This document shows positions 9,758 to 18,646 of a stretch of 64,000 nucleotides of DNA, piece by piece; positions within the stretch are counted from its first letter, which is position 1, and the number at the start of each line of letters is the position of its first letter. The position numbers and the translations under genes were made by a program. The stretch spans positions 306,314 through 370,313 of the forward strand of contig NZ_JHEG04000001.1 in NCBI RefSeq assembly GCF_000760695.4. The letters are read 5' to 3'. The notes under the pieces were generated by a model that was not told the origin of the DNA, made no database searches, and saw only the letters and a list, made by a program, of their open reading frames with translations. This DNA comes from Tolypothrix bouteillei VB521301. Lineage in GTDB: Bacteria > Cyanobacteriota > Cyanobacteriia > Cyanobacteriales > Nostocaceae.

Positions 9758-11875
9758 ATGAAATTGGGTGTTCTAGTTTTCCAAGTGATATTAGCTAATC
9801 TGGCTTTGGCTTCTGTTAGCGTTGCGGAAGATCTTAAGTTGTCTAAACAACAGACAGTTGTATATAAAACCTCAGATATCCCATATTTAAACGAGATAGA
9901 ACACCCATTAACTAGTGCAAAATTACTCATAACTCAAACACCAACAACTCCAACCAAAACTCCTCAAACAACTGACGATCGCAACTCTCCTACAGAAGAA
10001 GAGTCAGAACCTAGCAATAATAATGATGAAGCCGACATCATTATAGATGTGACGGGAAAAGAAGACAGTCTCCCTCAATCGACTCCAACATATGTCATTC
10101 CAAAAGAGGAGATTCAAAAACAAGGTGCAACCAGTGTTGCGGATGTTTTAAAAAAATTACCGGGGTTTGCTATCAATGATGCGGGTTATGGTGCTGATAT
10201 CCATACTGGTACTTACTACCGAGGCGCTTCCATCAATCAATCTGTCTTCTTAATTAATGGCAGACCTATTAATAATAATGTCAATACCTATCACGGAACA
10301 ACAGATCTCAATAGTATCCCTGTTGAATCTATCGAACGCGTAGAATTATACAGCGGTGCAGCTTCTACCTTATATGGTTCCTCAGCCTTTGGAGGGGTGG
10401 TTAATATCATTACCAAACAAGGCGATATTGTTCCTCGATTGAATGCAGCTGCAGAATTTGGTTCTTTAAATCTCAATAACCAACAATTTAGTTATGCAGC
10501 TTCAATTAATTCTTTAAGATACAACTTTAGCTTTGAAAGGTTTTTTGTTGATAATCGTTATCGCGTTCCCGTCGGTGCAGCAAATCGCGACAGTCAAGGA
10601 TACTTATTTAACGCAGATACATCAACAAGTACTTACTTTGGAAGTCTTGCTTTAGATGTAAATAAAAAGAACACTGTTAGTTTAGATGTGACTAAATTAA
10701 GCAGTCGTAGGGGATTGATTTACTTTGGATTTCCTTTACAGCGCGATCGCTTAGACCATGATGGGTTAAACATTGGTTTATCTTGGAGAAGCCAACTGAG
10801 TAATGATAATAGCTCTATTTTGACAACCTCAATAGGCTACAACCAAGATTACTTCAACACTTACGGTCCTAGCAACCAGTTTTATCGTACTGGAACGTTA
10901 GATACTCAACTTCTTTCCGCTAGAGTCGATCATGATTGGCGGATAACAGCAAATAATAAACTGCGATGGGGCTTGGATTTGAAAAATACTTGGTTGACTG
11001 GAGATATATTAAGTACAGTTCCCGATCGGGTTGCTTTGAATGAAACTCAGAATAGAAGTTTATTAAACGCAGCACTTTTCGCCGTTACGACTTGGAATAT
11101 CAGCGACAATTTTTTATTAGATGTAGGGCTGAGACAAAGTTTTGACAGTCAATTTGGAAACTATCTCAATCCTAGTGTGGGATTAAAATACGATATTAAT
11201 TCAATCCTTTCTTTTCGAGGAAGTTGGGCTGGAGGACAGCGCAATCCCGGACTAGACCAGTTGTATGTCTATGATACAGTGCATGGTTGGTCACCCAATC
11301 CCAATCTAGAACCAGAAACTGGTTCTTCTTGGACTGCGGGAGTAGATGTGAGATTCTCTGAGAGTTTGACAGGTCAATTTACTTACTTTGGAAGTAGTCT
11401 AGATAATCGATTGGGAGTTATACAAGGAAGATGGGCAAATATTGGTTTAGTGGACACGAATGGTTTAGAAGCAGCCCTGAAGTGGAAAGTTGGTTCTGGT
11501 TGGTCAACATTTCTCAATTACACGTACACAGATGCACAAATCAAAACAGGAACGGAAAGAGGATTGCAATTAGGTATGCTCCCTTACTCTGTAGCGTCTT
11601 TTGGTCTCGGTTACGAAAGTAAAGGTTGGCAAGCAAATTTGTACGCCACTTACTACAGTGGTGCGCGTCGAGCATTCTTTACAAGACCGGGAGATAAAAT
11701 TACAGATTTCAGTCCATCTTTCTTTAATTTAGATTTTAGCGCTCGCATTCCGATTACGAGAACTTTGGGATTAACTGTTTATTTAGAAAATTTATTTGAT
11801 GAAAAATACGAGCGCGTAAATCGTACTTATAGTCCTGGTTTTACCTTCCGTATGGGTTTGTCATCTAATATTTAA
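9758..11875 (+). CDS. TonB-dependent outer-membrane receptor
   Basis: A protein of about 705 residues for energised uptake of a scarce ligand (siderophore, cobalamin or similar). A weak N-terminal signal (KLGVLVFQVILANLALASVS) is followed by a Thr/Pro/Glu-rich linker. The plug domain starts near residue 100 (VIPKEEIQKQGATSVADVLK, YRGASINQSVFLINGRPI, LYGSSAFGGVVNIITKQG), then a 22-strand-type barrel ends NLFDEKYERVNRTYSPGFTF. The linker precedes the plug without an AMIN domain, unlike several cyanobacterial siderophore receptors. The frame opens at a GTG (9743), but the ATG at 9758 has GGTGAGG upstream and starts the signal peptide. No transporter or siderophore gene adjoins, so the ligand cannot be inferred. 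Confidence 0.92.
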   Translation: MKLGVLVFQVILANLALASVSVAEDLKLSKQQTVVYKTSDIPYLNEIEHPLTSAKLLITQTPTTPTKTPQTTDDRNSPTEEESEPSNNNDEADIIIDVTGKEDSLPQSTPTYVIPKEEIQKQGATSVADVLKKLPGFAINDAGYGADIHTGTYYRGASINQSVFLINGRPINNNVNTYHGTTDLNSIPVESIERVELYSGAASTLYGSSAFGGVVNIITKQGDIVPRLNAAAEFGSLNLNNQQFSYAASINSLRYNFSFERFFVDNRYRVPVGAANRDSQGYLFNADTSTSTYFGSLALDVNKKNTVSLDVTKLSSRRGLIYFGFPLQRDRLDHDGLNIGLSWRSQLSNDNSSILTTSIGYNQDYFNTYGPSNQFYRTGTLDTQLLSARVDHDWRITANNKLRWGLDLKNTWLTGDILSTVPDRVALNETQNRSLLNAALFAVTTWNISDNFLLDVGLRQSFDSQFGNYLNPSVGLKYDINSILSFRGSWAGGQRNPGLDQLYVYDTVHGWSPNPNLEPETGSSWTAGVDVRFSESLTGQFTYFGSSLDNRLGVIQGRWANIGLVDTNGLEAALKWKVGSGWSTFLNYTYTDAQIKTGTERGLQLGMLPYSVASFGLGYESKGWQANLYATYYSGARRAFFTRPGDKITDFSPSFFNLDFSARIPITRTLGLTVYLENLFDEKYERVNRTYSPGFTFRMGLSSNI

Positions 11876-12139
11876 TTGAATTTTAGAAACTGGGTATTTA
11901 GTTCCCAGTCCTGATGACATATTTAAAAGTGATGTCAATCGCTTGTGCTGCTTTAACCAAATTTTGCAAGCTTCTGTAGTCAGTTGTACATCTTCAGCAG
12001 TTAAAACCTCATCCGGTGTTTCGGATGCTAAAATCTTAGCAACTCGTGCAGCATGAGAGTAACTCACTCCGTGTTTGACAAGCTCTGTGTGAAATAATCG
12101 TTCTTTCTCTTCAACTGAGATAGATAATACTCGATGCAT
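11861..12139 (-). CDS. Small hypothetical protein
   Basis: A 92-residue charged helical protein (HRVLSISVEEKERLFHTELV, SHAARVAKILASETPDEVL) of no family I recognise. It overlaps the 3-prime end of the convergent receptor gene by 15 bases. Codon use and amino-acid composition look natural, and the ATG at 12139 starts a sensible N-terminus. The central part, with Ala-Ala-Arg-Val-Ala-Lys followed by an acidic stretch, could be a small helix-turn-helix or a structural helix pair; no function is proposed. Confidence 0.55.
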   Translation of the reverse strand: MHRVLSISVEEKERLFHTELVKHGVSYSHAARVAKILASETPDEVLTAEDVQLTTEACKIWLKQHKRLTSLLNMSSGLGTKYPVSKIQLNIR

Positions 12140-12265
12140 GAATCAGAAATAGCAAATGAGTAACAACTTTGAGGTTACTCGATTAACAGGAAAGACCGCC
12201 ACCCGCTTTAAGGTACAAAAACATTTGACTCATCTTACTACTTTCGGTAAATTATAATCTTTCTT

Positions 12266-12562
12266 ATGAGAGCCAAAATTGACAACGAAGTTCTTTTTCT
12301 TCACCATGAAGACGTGCCAGAGTATAAGAAGGGCGGGTCTGTTGTTAGGAATAGCTATTTTTGGGCATTGCGTTCTATTGCTGGTAAAGCTTCGCGTTAT
12401 AAAGATTGGGAATACGAGTCAGAGGTTTGGTTTGCACTCACGCGAATGCTCTTATCTTTTGCTGAATCCAGGTATTTAGGTTTGAGCGAAACAGTTCTGG
12501 AATTTCCCTTGTCTCAAGGGGAAATTCCTGAGGTGCTGCGTCCTATATCTACTTGGGAATAA
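12266..12562 (+). CDS. Small hypothetical protein
   Basis: A 98-residue soluble protein rich in Trp, Tyr and Glu (EDVPEYKKGGSVVRNSYFWA, YKDWEYESEVWFALTRMLL). No signal, membrane segment or known motif is visible. The composition is that of a real protein, and it sits alone between the receptor region and a large hybrid kinase 90 bases downstream on the same strand. Co-transcription with the kinase is possible but not shown. Confidence 0.5.
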   Translation: MRAKIDNEVLFLHHEDVPEYKKGGSVVRNSYFWALRSIAGKASRYKDWEYESEVWFALTRMLLSFAESRYLGLSETVLEFPLSQGEIPEVLRPISTWE

Positions 12563-12651
12563 AGTTTGGGAAGATGGCAAAGAGCACTTTAAAGGAAAAA
12601 TGAAGTTAAAATCTCAATACAAGAGACCAAATTTCAGATTACCAAAAAAAA

Positions 12652-15600
12652 ATGAGTGTCAATTTAGCCCAGCAGGTTCGCGAACTGCAAACTACCCTAA
12701 CAAAAATGCAAGTGACACTAGATGCGATCGCTGATGCCATAGTATGGGTAGGGCAAAATGGACACGTCCAATGGTGTAACTCTAGCTTTGAGCGCTTGGT
12801 AAAACAACCGCATAAAAGTATTTTAAATCAGCCCTTAAATGACTTGTTACTTTTGAAGCAAGCAGGGCAAGAAATTGGTTGGGAATTTTATCCTTGTGCT
12901 GGAATTTTCGCCGGAAATTACGAACCAACAGAATACGAGCTTGACCGGGGCGAATGTGTAAAAGTGCTGCAATTCTTTGGTCATTGCTTGAATCTTGCAG
13001 AAGAAGACAAAATTGCCATACTGACTATTCGAGATGTAACACAGCAAAAGCATTTAGAAGCAGAACACAGACAAGTCATGCGGGAACGCGAGGAATCCCT
13101 ATCACAGTTAAGAGCAACCCTAGATTCTACAGCAGATGGAATTGTGCTTGTAGATTTAGAGGGAAATACTCCGGTGTACAACCAAAAGATTATGCAGATG
13201 TGGTCATTACCAGAGTATCTCATGTTACCCGGACGCGGACAAGAACGAGTGCGGTTTATAGCCGAGCAAGCAAAAGATCCGGAAGCATTTCTTGGCAAAA
13301 TTCGGGAACTGTGTGTGAACCATCCAGAAACATCAGTCCTAGATATCGTAGAATTAAAGGATGGTCGGGTCGTCGAGCGTTACTCCCAACCCCAGTGGCA
13401 AGGCAATCAGATTATTGGGCGTGTTTGGAGTTTTCGAGATGTAACCGAACGCATCAAAGCAGAGCAAGCCCTACTTCGCGATCGCGCTTTACTGCAAGCG
13501 TCTACAGAAGCAGGTATGGACGGAATTTTGGTCATTGATGAAAATCGAAAAGTAGCACTATACAATCAGCGCTACTGCCAAATATGGCAAATTCCAGAAG
13601 CAATACTCCAGTCTAGCGATTCCCAAAAACTGTTGGAACTATTGCTAGATAAGCTAGAACAACCCCAGGAGTTCGTTAATAGAGTAGAGTACCTCTACAA
13701 TCATCCCGAAGAGACTTGTCATGATGAACTGACGCTCAAAGATGGACGAACTTTAGATAGATACAGTACGGCTGTGCGATCGCCTCAAGGAGAGTATTAC
13801 GGCAGAATTTGGTATTTCCGAGACATTACTGAATGTACCAAAGCAGAGAAAGCTTTGCAGCAGAGCGAATCAAAATTTCGTACTATCGTAGAAACAGCCA
13901 ACAGTATTATTTTACGTTGGGATAGAAAGGGAAACATTAAATTTTTAAATGAATACGGTCTGAGGTTTTTTGGCTTTAATATTGACGAGATTAAAGGACG
14001 AAATGTTGTAGGAACAATTGTTCCCGAAACGGAAACATCCGGGCGCGATTTACAGGATTTAATGGATGATATTTGCCACCATCCAGAAAACTATATTTTT
14101 AACGAAAATGAAAATATTTGTAAAAATGGAAATCGGGTTTGGATTGTTTGGGCAAATAAACCCATATTAGATGAGCGTGGTCAATTAGTAGAAATTCTCT
14201 CAGTAGGAACAGATGCTACAAAACGCAAACAAACAGAAGAAGCACTACGCCGCAGTGAATTGAAATACCGCCGGATCTTTGAAAACTCTTTAGTAGGAAT
14301 TGGTCGTTCCCGTCTTCAGGATGGGCTGTTTTTGGATATCAATCAACCTTGCGCGGAAATTATCGGATACAGTAGCGTGACAGACCTCATCGGTAAACGT
14401 TATGCTCCTGATTTTCACGTTGATTCAGAGATCCGTCCTTGGATATTAAACCAACTGCAACAGCATGGTGAAGTTCGCAACCTTGAAATTCAATTGCGCC
14501 GTCAGGATGGATCGATCGCTTGGGGTTTAATGTCTGCTAGGATCAACGCTGAGGATTCCTGCTTGGAATTTATGATTGCTGATATTAGCGATCGCAAGCG
14601 CCTTGAAGAAGAACGCCAGCATGCAGAACTAGAGCGCAAAAAAGCTGATGAAGCCCTGCAAACTCGGGTGCGAGCAGAAAGTCTACTCAGTAGTATATCC
14701 CGGCAATTCATTGACCGGGAGTTCAACACGGCTATTACTTTTACCCTAAAAGCCATCGCCCAATTTATTGGTGCAGAACGAGCGTGTATTTTTGAGTATA
14801 CAGAAAACCAAAGCCAAGTAGGGTTAATTTATGAATGGTCTCTACCCTGCATTCAACCATTGTCCCTCAGCGGACAAGGCGGGGCTGTGGAACGTTTTTC
14901 TTTATTGTCTGAAATTTTACATAACAAAGCTTTCGTAGTCAATTGCGTTACCGAACTGCCAAAGAACTCAACGGAAAGAGCACTATTTGAAAGTCACTCA
15001 ATTCAGTCTGTTATTGCAGTACCGATGACTCACAAGGGTTCTGTCGTTGGGTTTCTAGGGGCTGATGTTGTTAACTATTCTAAAAACTGGAGCAAAGAAG
15101 ATATTAACTTACTAAAACTAGCAGGTGAACTGATTGCAATTGGTAAAGCAAGACATCAAGTAGAAGAAGCCCTGAGAGTTGCTAAAGAAGCGGCTGAAGC
15201 TGCTAACCGAGCCAAAAGTGCTTTTTTAGCAAATATGAGCCACGAACTTCGCACGCCTCTAAATGCCATTCTTGGTTTTGCCCAATTAATGGAGCGAGAT
15301 ACTGCTTTAACAACCAAGCAACGGGAATCTTTAGCTACTATCAATTGCAGTGGCGAGCATCTGCTTAACCTGATAAATGATGTGTTGGAGATGTCTAAAA
15401 TTGAAGCCGGACACAGCGTTCTTCATCCCGAACCCTTCGACCTACATCACTTATTACAAACACTACATGAAATGTTTCTACTGCGAACACAAGCAAAGCA
15501 GTTACTCCTTAAGTTTGAAATCGCTTCCGATGTTCCTCAATACGTATATACGGATCAAGGCAAACTCCGCCAAGTTCTTATTAACTTACTCGGTAATGCT

Positions 15601-16752
15601 GTTAAATTTACCCATACAGGAGAAGTGACACTGCGTGTGAAGTTGGGGATTGGGGACTGGGGCATGAGGGCTGGAGACAAGGGAGATAAGGGGGACATAC
15701 TAAGAAATAATGCTCGATCCCCAATGCTCAATCGCCAATATTCAATCGCTTTTGAAATAGAAGATACCGGGCGGGGAATTGCACCCGAAGAAATGGAACA
15801 TCTCTTTCAACCTTTTGTCCAAACAACAAGCGGGACTCAAGCAAAAGAAGGAACTGGGCTGGGGCTGACAATTAGTCGCGAGTTTGCACGGTTGATGGGG
15901 GGAGATATTTACGCCGAAAGTACCCCAGGGCAAGGAGCAATTTTTCGATTTAAGATACAATTGACATTAGCAGAGCCACAAGAAGTTACAACACTATCAA
16001 CTCGCGGGCGCGTTCTCCAACTAGCACCCAATCAACCAAAATATCGTATTTTAGTTGTTGATGACCGTCGTGAAAATCGGGATCTGATCGCCCAACTTCT
16101 CAGTCTTGTAGGGTTTGATGTTCAATGTGCTACTAACGGACAAGAAGCGATCGCTTTATGGGAAACTTGGCAGCCACATCTCATTTGGATGGATATGCGA
16201 ATGCCTGTCATGAACGGCTATGAAGCAACTGCGGAGATTCGGCGCAGAGAACAGCAATGGGAAACACAGCAACGGGGGCTAACAACTTTCAATTCCCAAT
16301 CACTGACTCTCAATCCCCGATCTCAAACCACCATCATTGCTCTTACCGCAAGTGCTTTTGAAGAACAACAAGCAAATATCTTGGCTGTAGGCTGCGATGA
16401 TTTAGTTCGCAAGCCATTTCGAGAACAGGTTATTTTTGAAAAAATGGCTCAATATTTAGGTGTTCGCTATCTTTATGCCAAGGAGCCAGAAAAAGTCACG
16501 ATACAGGCAAAGGGAAATAGAAAAGCAGAACAAAGTCTTAAAGTTTCAGATTTAAATAAAATAATGCCTTCTGAATGGACCTTACAATTACATCAAGCTG
16601 CGATCGAAGTTGATGGAAATCGAATTGCTCAACTTCTAGAAGAAATTCCTGAGACTCATTCAGAAATAGCAGGGATTCTTACAGAGTTATTGCGTCACTT
16701 TTGCTTTGATGAAATTCTTAATTTACTTGAAGTCAGTGACGCCAAAGATTAA
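12652..16752 (+). CDS. Hybrid sensor histidine kinase: 5x PAS, GAF, HisKA, HATPase, REC, tail
   Basis: A 1366-residue cytosolic sensor kinase. Five PAS domains (about 15-650; each ends in a DxTxxxxAE-type motif such as DVTERIKAEQAL) precede a GAF domain (about 690-830). Then come HisKA with the phospho-His box FLANMSHELRTPLNAILGF (His near 863) and an ATPase domain with N box LRQVLINLLGNAVKFT, G1 EDTGRGIAPEE and G2 GTGLGLTISRE. The receiver domain begins YRILVVDDRRENRD with its acceptor Asp in HLIWMDMRMPVMNGYEA (near 1180). A C-terminal tail of about 70 residues is shared with the other two hybrid kinases in this window. Two in-frame low-complexity insertions disturb the ATPase (about 998-1032) and receiver (about 1200-1222) domains. 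There is no transmembrane segment; the signal is unknown. Confidence 0.94.
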   Translation: MSVNLAQQVRELQTTLTKMQVTLDAIADAIVWVGQNGHVQWCNSSFERLVKQPHKSILNQPLNDLLLLKQAGQEIGWEFYPCAGIFAGNYEPTEYELDRGECVKVLQFFGHCLNLAEEDKIAILTIRDVTQQKHLEAEHRQVMREREESLSQLRATLDSTADGIVLVDLEGNTPVYNQKIMQMWSLPEYLMLPGRGQERVRFIAEQAKDPEAFLGKIRELCVNHPETSVLDIVELKDGRVVERYSQPQWQGNQIIGRVWSFRDVTERIKAEQALLRDRALLQASTEAGMDGILVIDENRKVALYNQRYCQIWQIPEAILQSSDSQKLLELLLDKLEQPQEFVNRVEYLYNHPEETCHDELTLKDGRTLDRYSTAVRSPQGEYYGRIWYFRDITECTKAEKALQQSESKFRTIVETANSIILRWDRKGNIKFLNEYGLRFFGFNIDEIKGRNVVGTIVPETETSGRDLQDLMDDICHHPENYIFNENENICKNGNRVWIVWANKPILDERGQLVEILSVGTDATKRKQTEEALRRSELKYRRIFENSLVGIGRSRLQDGLFLDINQPCAEIIGYSSVTDLIGKRYAPDFHVDSEIRPWILNQLQQHGEVRNLEIQLRRQDGSIAWGLMSARINAEDSCLEFMIADISDRKRLEEERQHAELERKKADEALQTRVRAESLLSSISRQFIDREFNTAITFTLKAIAQFIGAERACIFEYTENQSQVGLIYEWSLPCIQPLSLSGQGGAVERFSLLSEILHNKAFVVNCVTELPKNSTERALFESHSIQSVIAVPMTHKGSVVGFLGADVVNYSKNWSKEDINLLKLAGELIAIGKARHQVEEALRVAKEAAEAANRAKSAFLANMSHELRTPLNAILGFAQLMERDTALTTKQRESLATINCSGEHLLNLINDVLEMSKIEAGHSVLHPEPFDLHHLLQTLHEMFLLRTQAKQLLLKFEIASDVPQYVYTDQGKLRQVLINLLGNAVKFTHTGEVTLRVKLGIGDWGMRAGDKGDKGDILRNNARSPMLNRQYSIAFEIEDTGRGIAPEEMEHLFQPFVQTTSGTQAKEGTGLGLTISREFARLMGGDIYAESTPGQGAIFRFKIQLTLAEPQEVTTLSTRGRVLQLAPNQPKYRILVVDDRRENRDLIAQLLSLVGFDVQCATNGQEAIALWETWQPHLIWMDMRMPVMNGYEATAEIRRREQQWETQQRGLTTFNSQSLTLNPRSQTTIIALTASAFEEQQANILAVGCDDLVRKPFREQVIFEKMAQYLGVRYLYAKEPEKVTIQAKGNRKAEQSLKVSDLNKIMPSEWTLQLHQAAIEVDGNRIAQLLEEIPETHSEIAGILTELLRHFCFDEILNLLEVSDAKD
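15643..15746. repeat. Repeat-derived in-frame insertion in the kinase ATPase domain
   Basis: GGGGATTGGGGACTGGGG, GACAAGGGAGATAAGGGGGA and AATGCTCGATCCCCAATGCTC units read as GIGDWGM, GDKGDKGD and an ARSPML stretch between the N box strand and the G1 box. Equivalent positions in the kinases at 31978 and 38940 have shorter linkers. The motif family is that of intergenic repeats such as 54054-54116. Confidence 0.75.
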
Positions 16753-16756
16753 GGTC

Positions 16757-16790
16757 GCGATCCCGACTTATTAAAGAAGTCGGGGATCGT
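16757..16790. terminator. Hairpin downstream of the hybrid kinase
   Basis: GATCCCGACTT pairs with AAGTCGGGGATC (one bulged G) around a short A/T-rich loop, a few bases past the kinase stop codon. There is no good T-run, so termination is probable rather than certain; the hairpin is also of a kind dispersed in these genomes. Confidence 0.5.
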
Positions 16791-16820
16791 GCAGCCCCTT
16801 ATGATTCATAAAACTTACTG

Positions 16821-17357
16821 CTACCTCCCCCTACTTCTGATTCTCAACCTTATGGGTATTCTTGGCATAACAAAGGAAGAGGTTTGACGAAATTGCGTTC
16901 CTAAGCCTAAATTTACGTGTTGCTTGTATATGTACCAAGTTTCTTGTCTGCCTTCATTTTGGCGATTGCGACACTTAACAGGCGGTTCTTGAAGAGTCAC
17001 TTCCCAGTAATCTTCAGGTCGTTCAATATTACCCAAGTAGGGTGAGTTTCCATTCGTGATTTGAACGGGAGTTAAATTATCAGGTTCTCTATAAGACAAA
17101 GCAACCAGTCTCTCGTTGTAGCTAGCGTGGCACTTTGCTCTTTGGGAGTCGTAAATTTCAGGAGATTGTCTGTACCAATTTCTTTGTTTTTTTAAATAAG
17201 TCCCTTGATAAGCAGTGACTCTAAAGGATATGGGAGATTCCCTTGGAGTCGTTTGAGATGACACACTAGTAGGGATTGCAGCACCTATTACACCACACGC
17301 CGCAGCCAAACAAAAAAGCAATCTTTTAGGGTAGATTTTGGTACTTTTTATATTCAT
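16821..17357 (-). CDS. Exported hypothetical protein
   Basis: A protein of about 178 residues with a clear signal peptide (KRLLFCLAAACGVIGAAIPT, cleavage likely after SVSS or SQ). The mature part has four Cys, with no enzymatic motif (FRVTAYQGTYLKKQRNWYRQ, ERPEDYWEVTLQEPPVKCRN). It is probably periplasmic or secreted. The frame opens two codons earlier at a TTG; the ATG at 17357 is preferred. It is convergent with the hybrid kinase. I do not recognise the family. Confidence 0.7.
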   Translation of the reverse strand: MNIKSTKIYPKRLLFCLAAACGVIGAAIPTSVSSQTTPRESPISFRVTAYQGTYLKKQRNWYRQSPEIYDSQRAKCHASYNERLVALSYREPDNLTPVQITNGNSPYLGNIERPEDYWEVTLQEPPVKCRNRQNEGRQETWYIYKQHVNLGLGTQFRQTSSFVMPRIPIRLRIRSRGR

Positions 17358-17531
17358 AAACAAATTTTTAAAATATGCAAATTCTTTTTACCTGTCTTGT
17401 TTGAGCACAAGTAAAGACAGAGTAGTTTGGATGAGTTAATACATGACTACACACCCAAACAGCATATTTTCCGAAAAGAACTCGATCGTTGACCGGGTAA
17501 CCAATCACGGTTGACCGATCGCCGAAGGCTG

Positions 17532-17858
17532 TTAAGAATCTTTACATACTCGAGCTGGTAATATTTGACTGTAGCGGCGAAACTCTGCAAGATACTGCTC
17601 TAAAACAACAAATTGAGGTAAATTCAGGCTGTAGTAAATCCAACGTCCTTCTTGACGTGCTCGAACCAAACCTGCTTCCCTAAGATTTTTAAGATGGAAA
17701 GACAGTTTTGACTGGGTAACTCCCAAGGTATCGCATAAGTCACACACACAAAGTTCTTTATCTCGCAAGAGTTCCACTACATTAATCCGTATAGGATCGG
17801 AGAGAGCATGGAAACCCGCAACAACAACATCTGAAGTAGCAACTGAGGAGCTTTGCAT
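17532..17858 (-). CDS. ArsR/SmtB-family metal-responsive repressor
   Basis: A 108-residue winged-helix repressor: HALSDPIRINVVELLRDKEL, then the metal-site helix ELCVCDLCDTLGVTQSKLSF, and wing LREAGLVRARQEGRWIYYSL. The CVCDL sequence in helix alpha-3 is the classic ArsR-type thiol site for As(III)/Sb(III) or, in relatives, Cd/Pb. Such proteins leave the operator when metal binds. No arsenite pump, arsenate reductase or metal ATPase gene adjoins, so it is an orphan here. The ATG at 17858 is chosen over the TTG one codon earlier. An inverted repeat just upstream (17871-17884) may be its operator. Confidence 0.88.
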   Translation of the reverse strand: MQSSSVATSDVVVAGFHALSDPIRINVVELLRDKELCVCDLCDTLGVTQSKLSFHLKNLREAGLVRARQEGRWIYYSLNLPQFVVLEQYLAEFRRYSQILPARVCKDS

Positions 17859-17870
17859 CAATTTATTTTG

Positions 17871-17884
17871 ATAGAGATATCTAT
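17871..17884. promoter_or_regulatory. Possible ArsR-type operator
   Basis: ATAGA-GATA-TCTAT lies 13 bases upstream of the repressor start. Short AT-rich imperfect dyads at this position are typical operators of ArsR/SmtB proteins, but the arms are only five bases, so this is a suggestion. Confidence 0.3.
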
Positions 17885-18060
17885 TTCTATTTTGAACTAG
17901 AACTAGCGATCGCTTCTGCTTAATTATTGCGATCTTACTTACAGTTTGAGATTCATGCCTACGAGTGGAGTTTTGATGCTGTAGGTGAGGCAGTATTTAT
18001 GTACTTAAATATTCCTTATTAATAGAAAAATAACCGCCTTGAAAGGGCTAGGGCGTATTT

Positions 18061-18600
18061 TCAAACGACTTGATTGATGGTTTTAATTGCCATATCCAAC
18101 CAATCAATATAGGTCTGCTCTTGTCTTAGCACGAGTTCCAGTACTAACCTTTGCATAATCCGTTCGCGATGGTTAGCAAAATCCTCAATCGGTGGTAGCT
18201 CGAGTGCTTTACATTCATCTAGTTTTTCACACCGCACTGCTCGTTGTTGCTCTAACAGTTTAATAATGGCTTCATTTGATAACTGAGCGGCAAAATACAT
18301 CTGAATGAGTAAAGGATCTCGCACAGTAGGTAGAAGTTGAGCTTCTTGAAGCCATCGTGTTAATTCTGCTTGTCCTGCTTCCGTCAAACGGTAAACTTTA
18401 CGATTCGGGCGATCGCGTTGAATCTCAACTGTACAGTTAATCCAACCCCGTTGTTCCAGTTTCTCCAAAGTTCTGTAAATCTGTGCTTGGTCGGCTGGCC
18501 ATAAATGGGCAATAGTGCGATCGAAGCAGCTTGTTTTGAGGTCGTAGCCAGTCATTTCTTCTTGCTGAAGCAGACCCATAATTGCATATGCCAGAGACAT
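18061..18600 (-). CDS. PadR-family transcriptional regulator
   Basis: A regulator of about 179 residues. The N-terminal winged helix has the PadR hallmarks SLAYAIMGLLQQEEMTGYDL, WPADQAQIYRTLEKLEQRGW and the wing NRKVYRLTEAGQAEL; the C-terminal half is the helical dimerisation domain (to RQEQTYIDWLD), as in the PadR/AphA (Vir_act_alpha_C) subfamily. The frame is open to an ATG at 18645. However, family members begin at MSLAYAI (18600), and the extra 15 codons overlap a perfect inverted repeat at 18632-18646 that looks like the operator. PadR proteins normally repress themselves and a neighbouring gene; the divergent gene at 18804 is the obvious candidate target. Confidence 0.9.
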   Translation of the reverse strand: MSLAYAIMGLLQQEEMTGYDLKTSCFDRTIAHLWPADQAQIYRTLEKLEQRGWINCTVEIQRDRPNRKVYRLTEAGQAELTRWLQEAQLLPTVRDPLLIQMYFAAQLSNEAIIKLLEQQRAVRCEKLDECKALELPPIEDFANHRERIMQRLVLELVLRQEQTYIDWLDMAIKTINQVV

Positions 18601-18631
18601 AATACGGTTTTCCGAAAAATAATGTTCGCTT

Positions 18632-18646
18632 AATGACACTGTCATT
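18632..18646. promoter_or_regulatory. Candidate PadR operator
   Basis: AATGACA-C-TGTCATT is a perfect 7+7 dyad located 32 bases upstream of the PadR start and about 160 bases upstream of the divergent gene. Known PadR sites contain ATGT/ACAT or ATGAC/GTCAT half-sites, so autoregulation from here is likely (inference). Confidence 0.55.

Noticed and set aside
12954..13538. 194-codon frame inside the hybrid kinase
   Set aside because: Ser/Arg-rich shadow frame of the PAS-encoding region; the kinase frame is certain.
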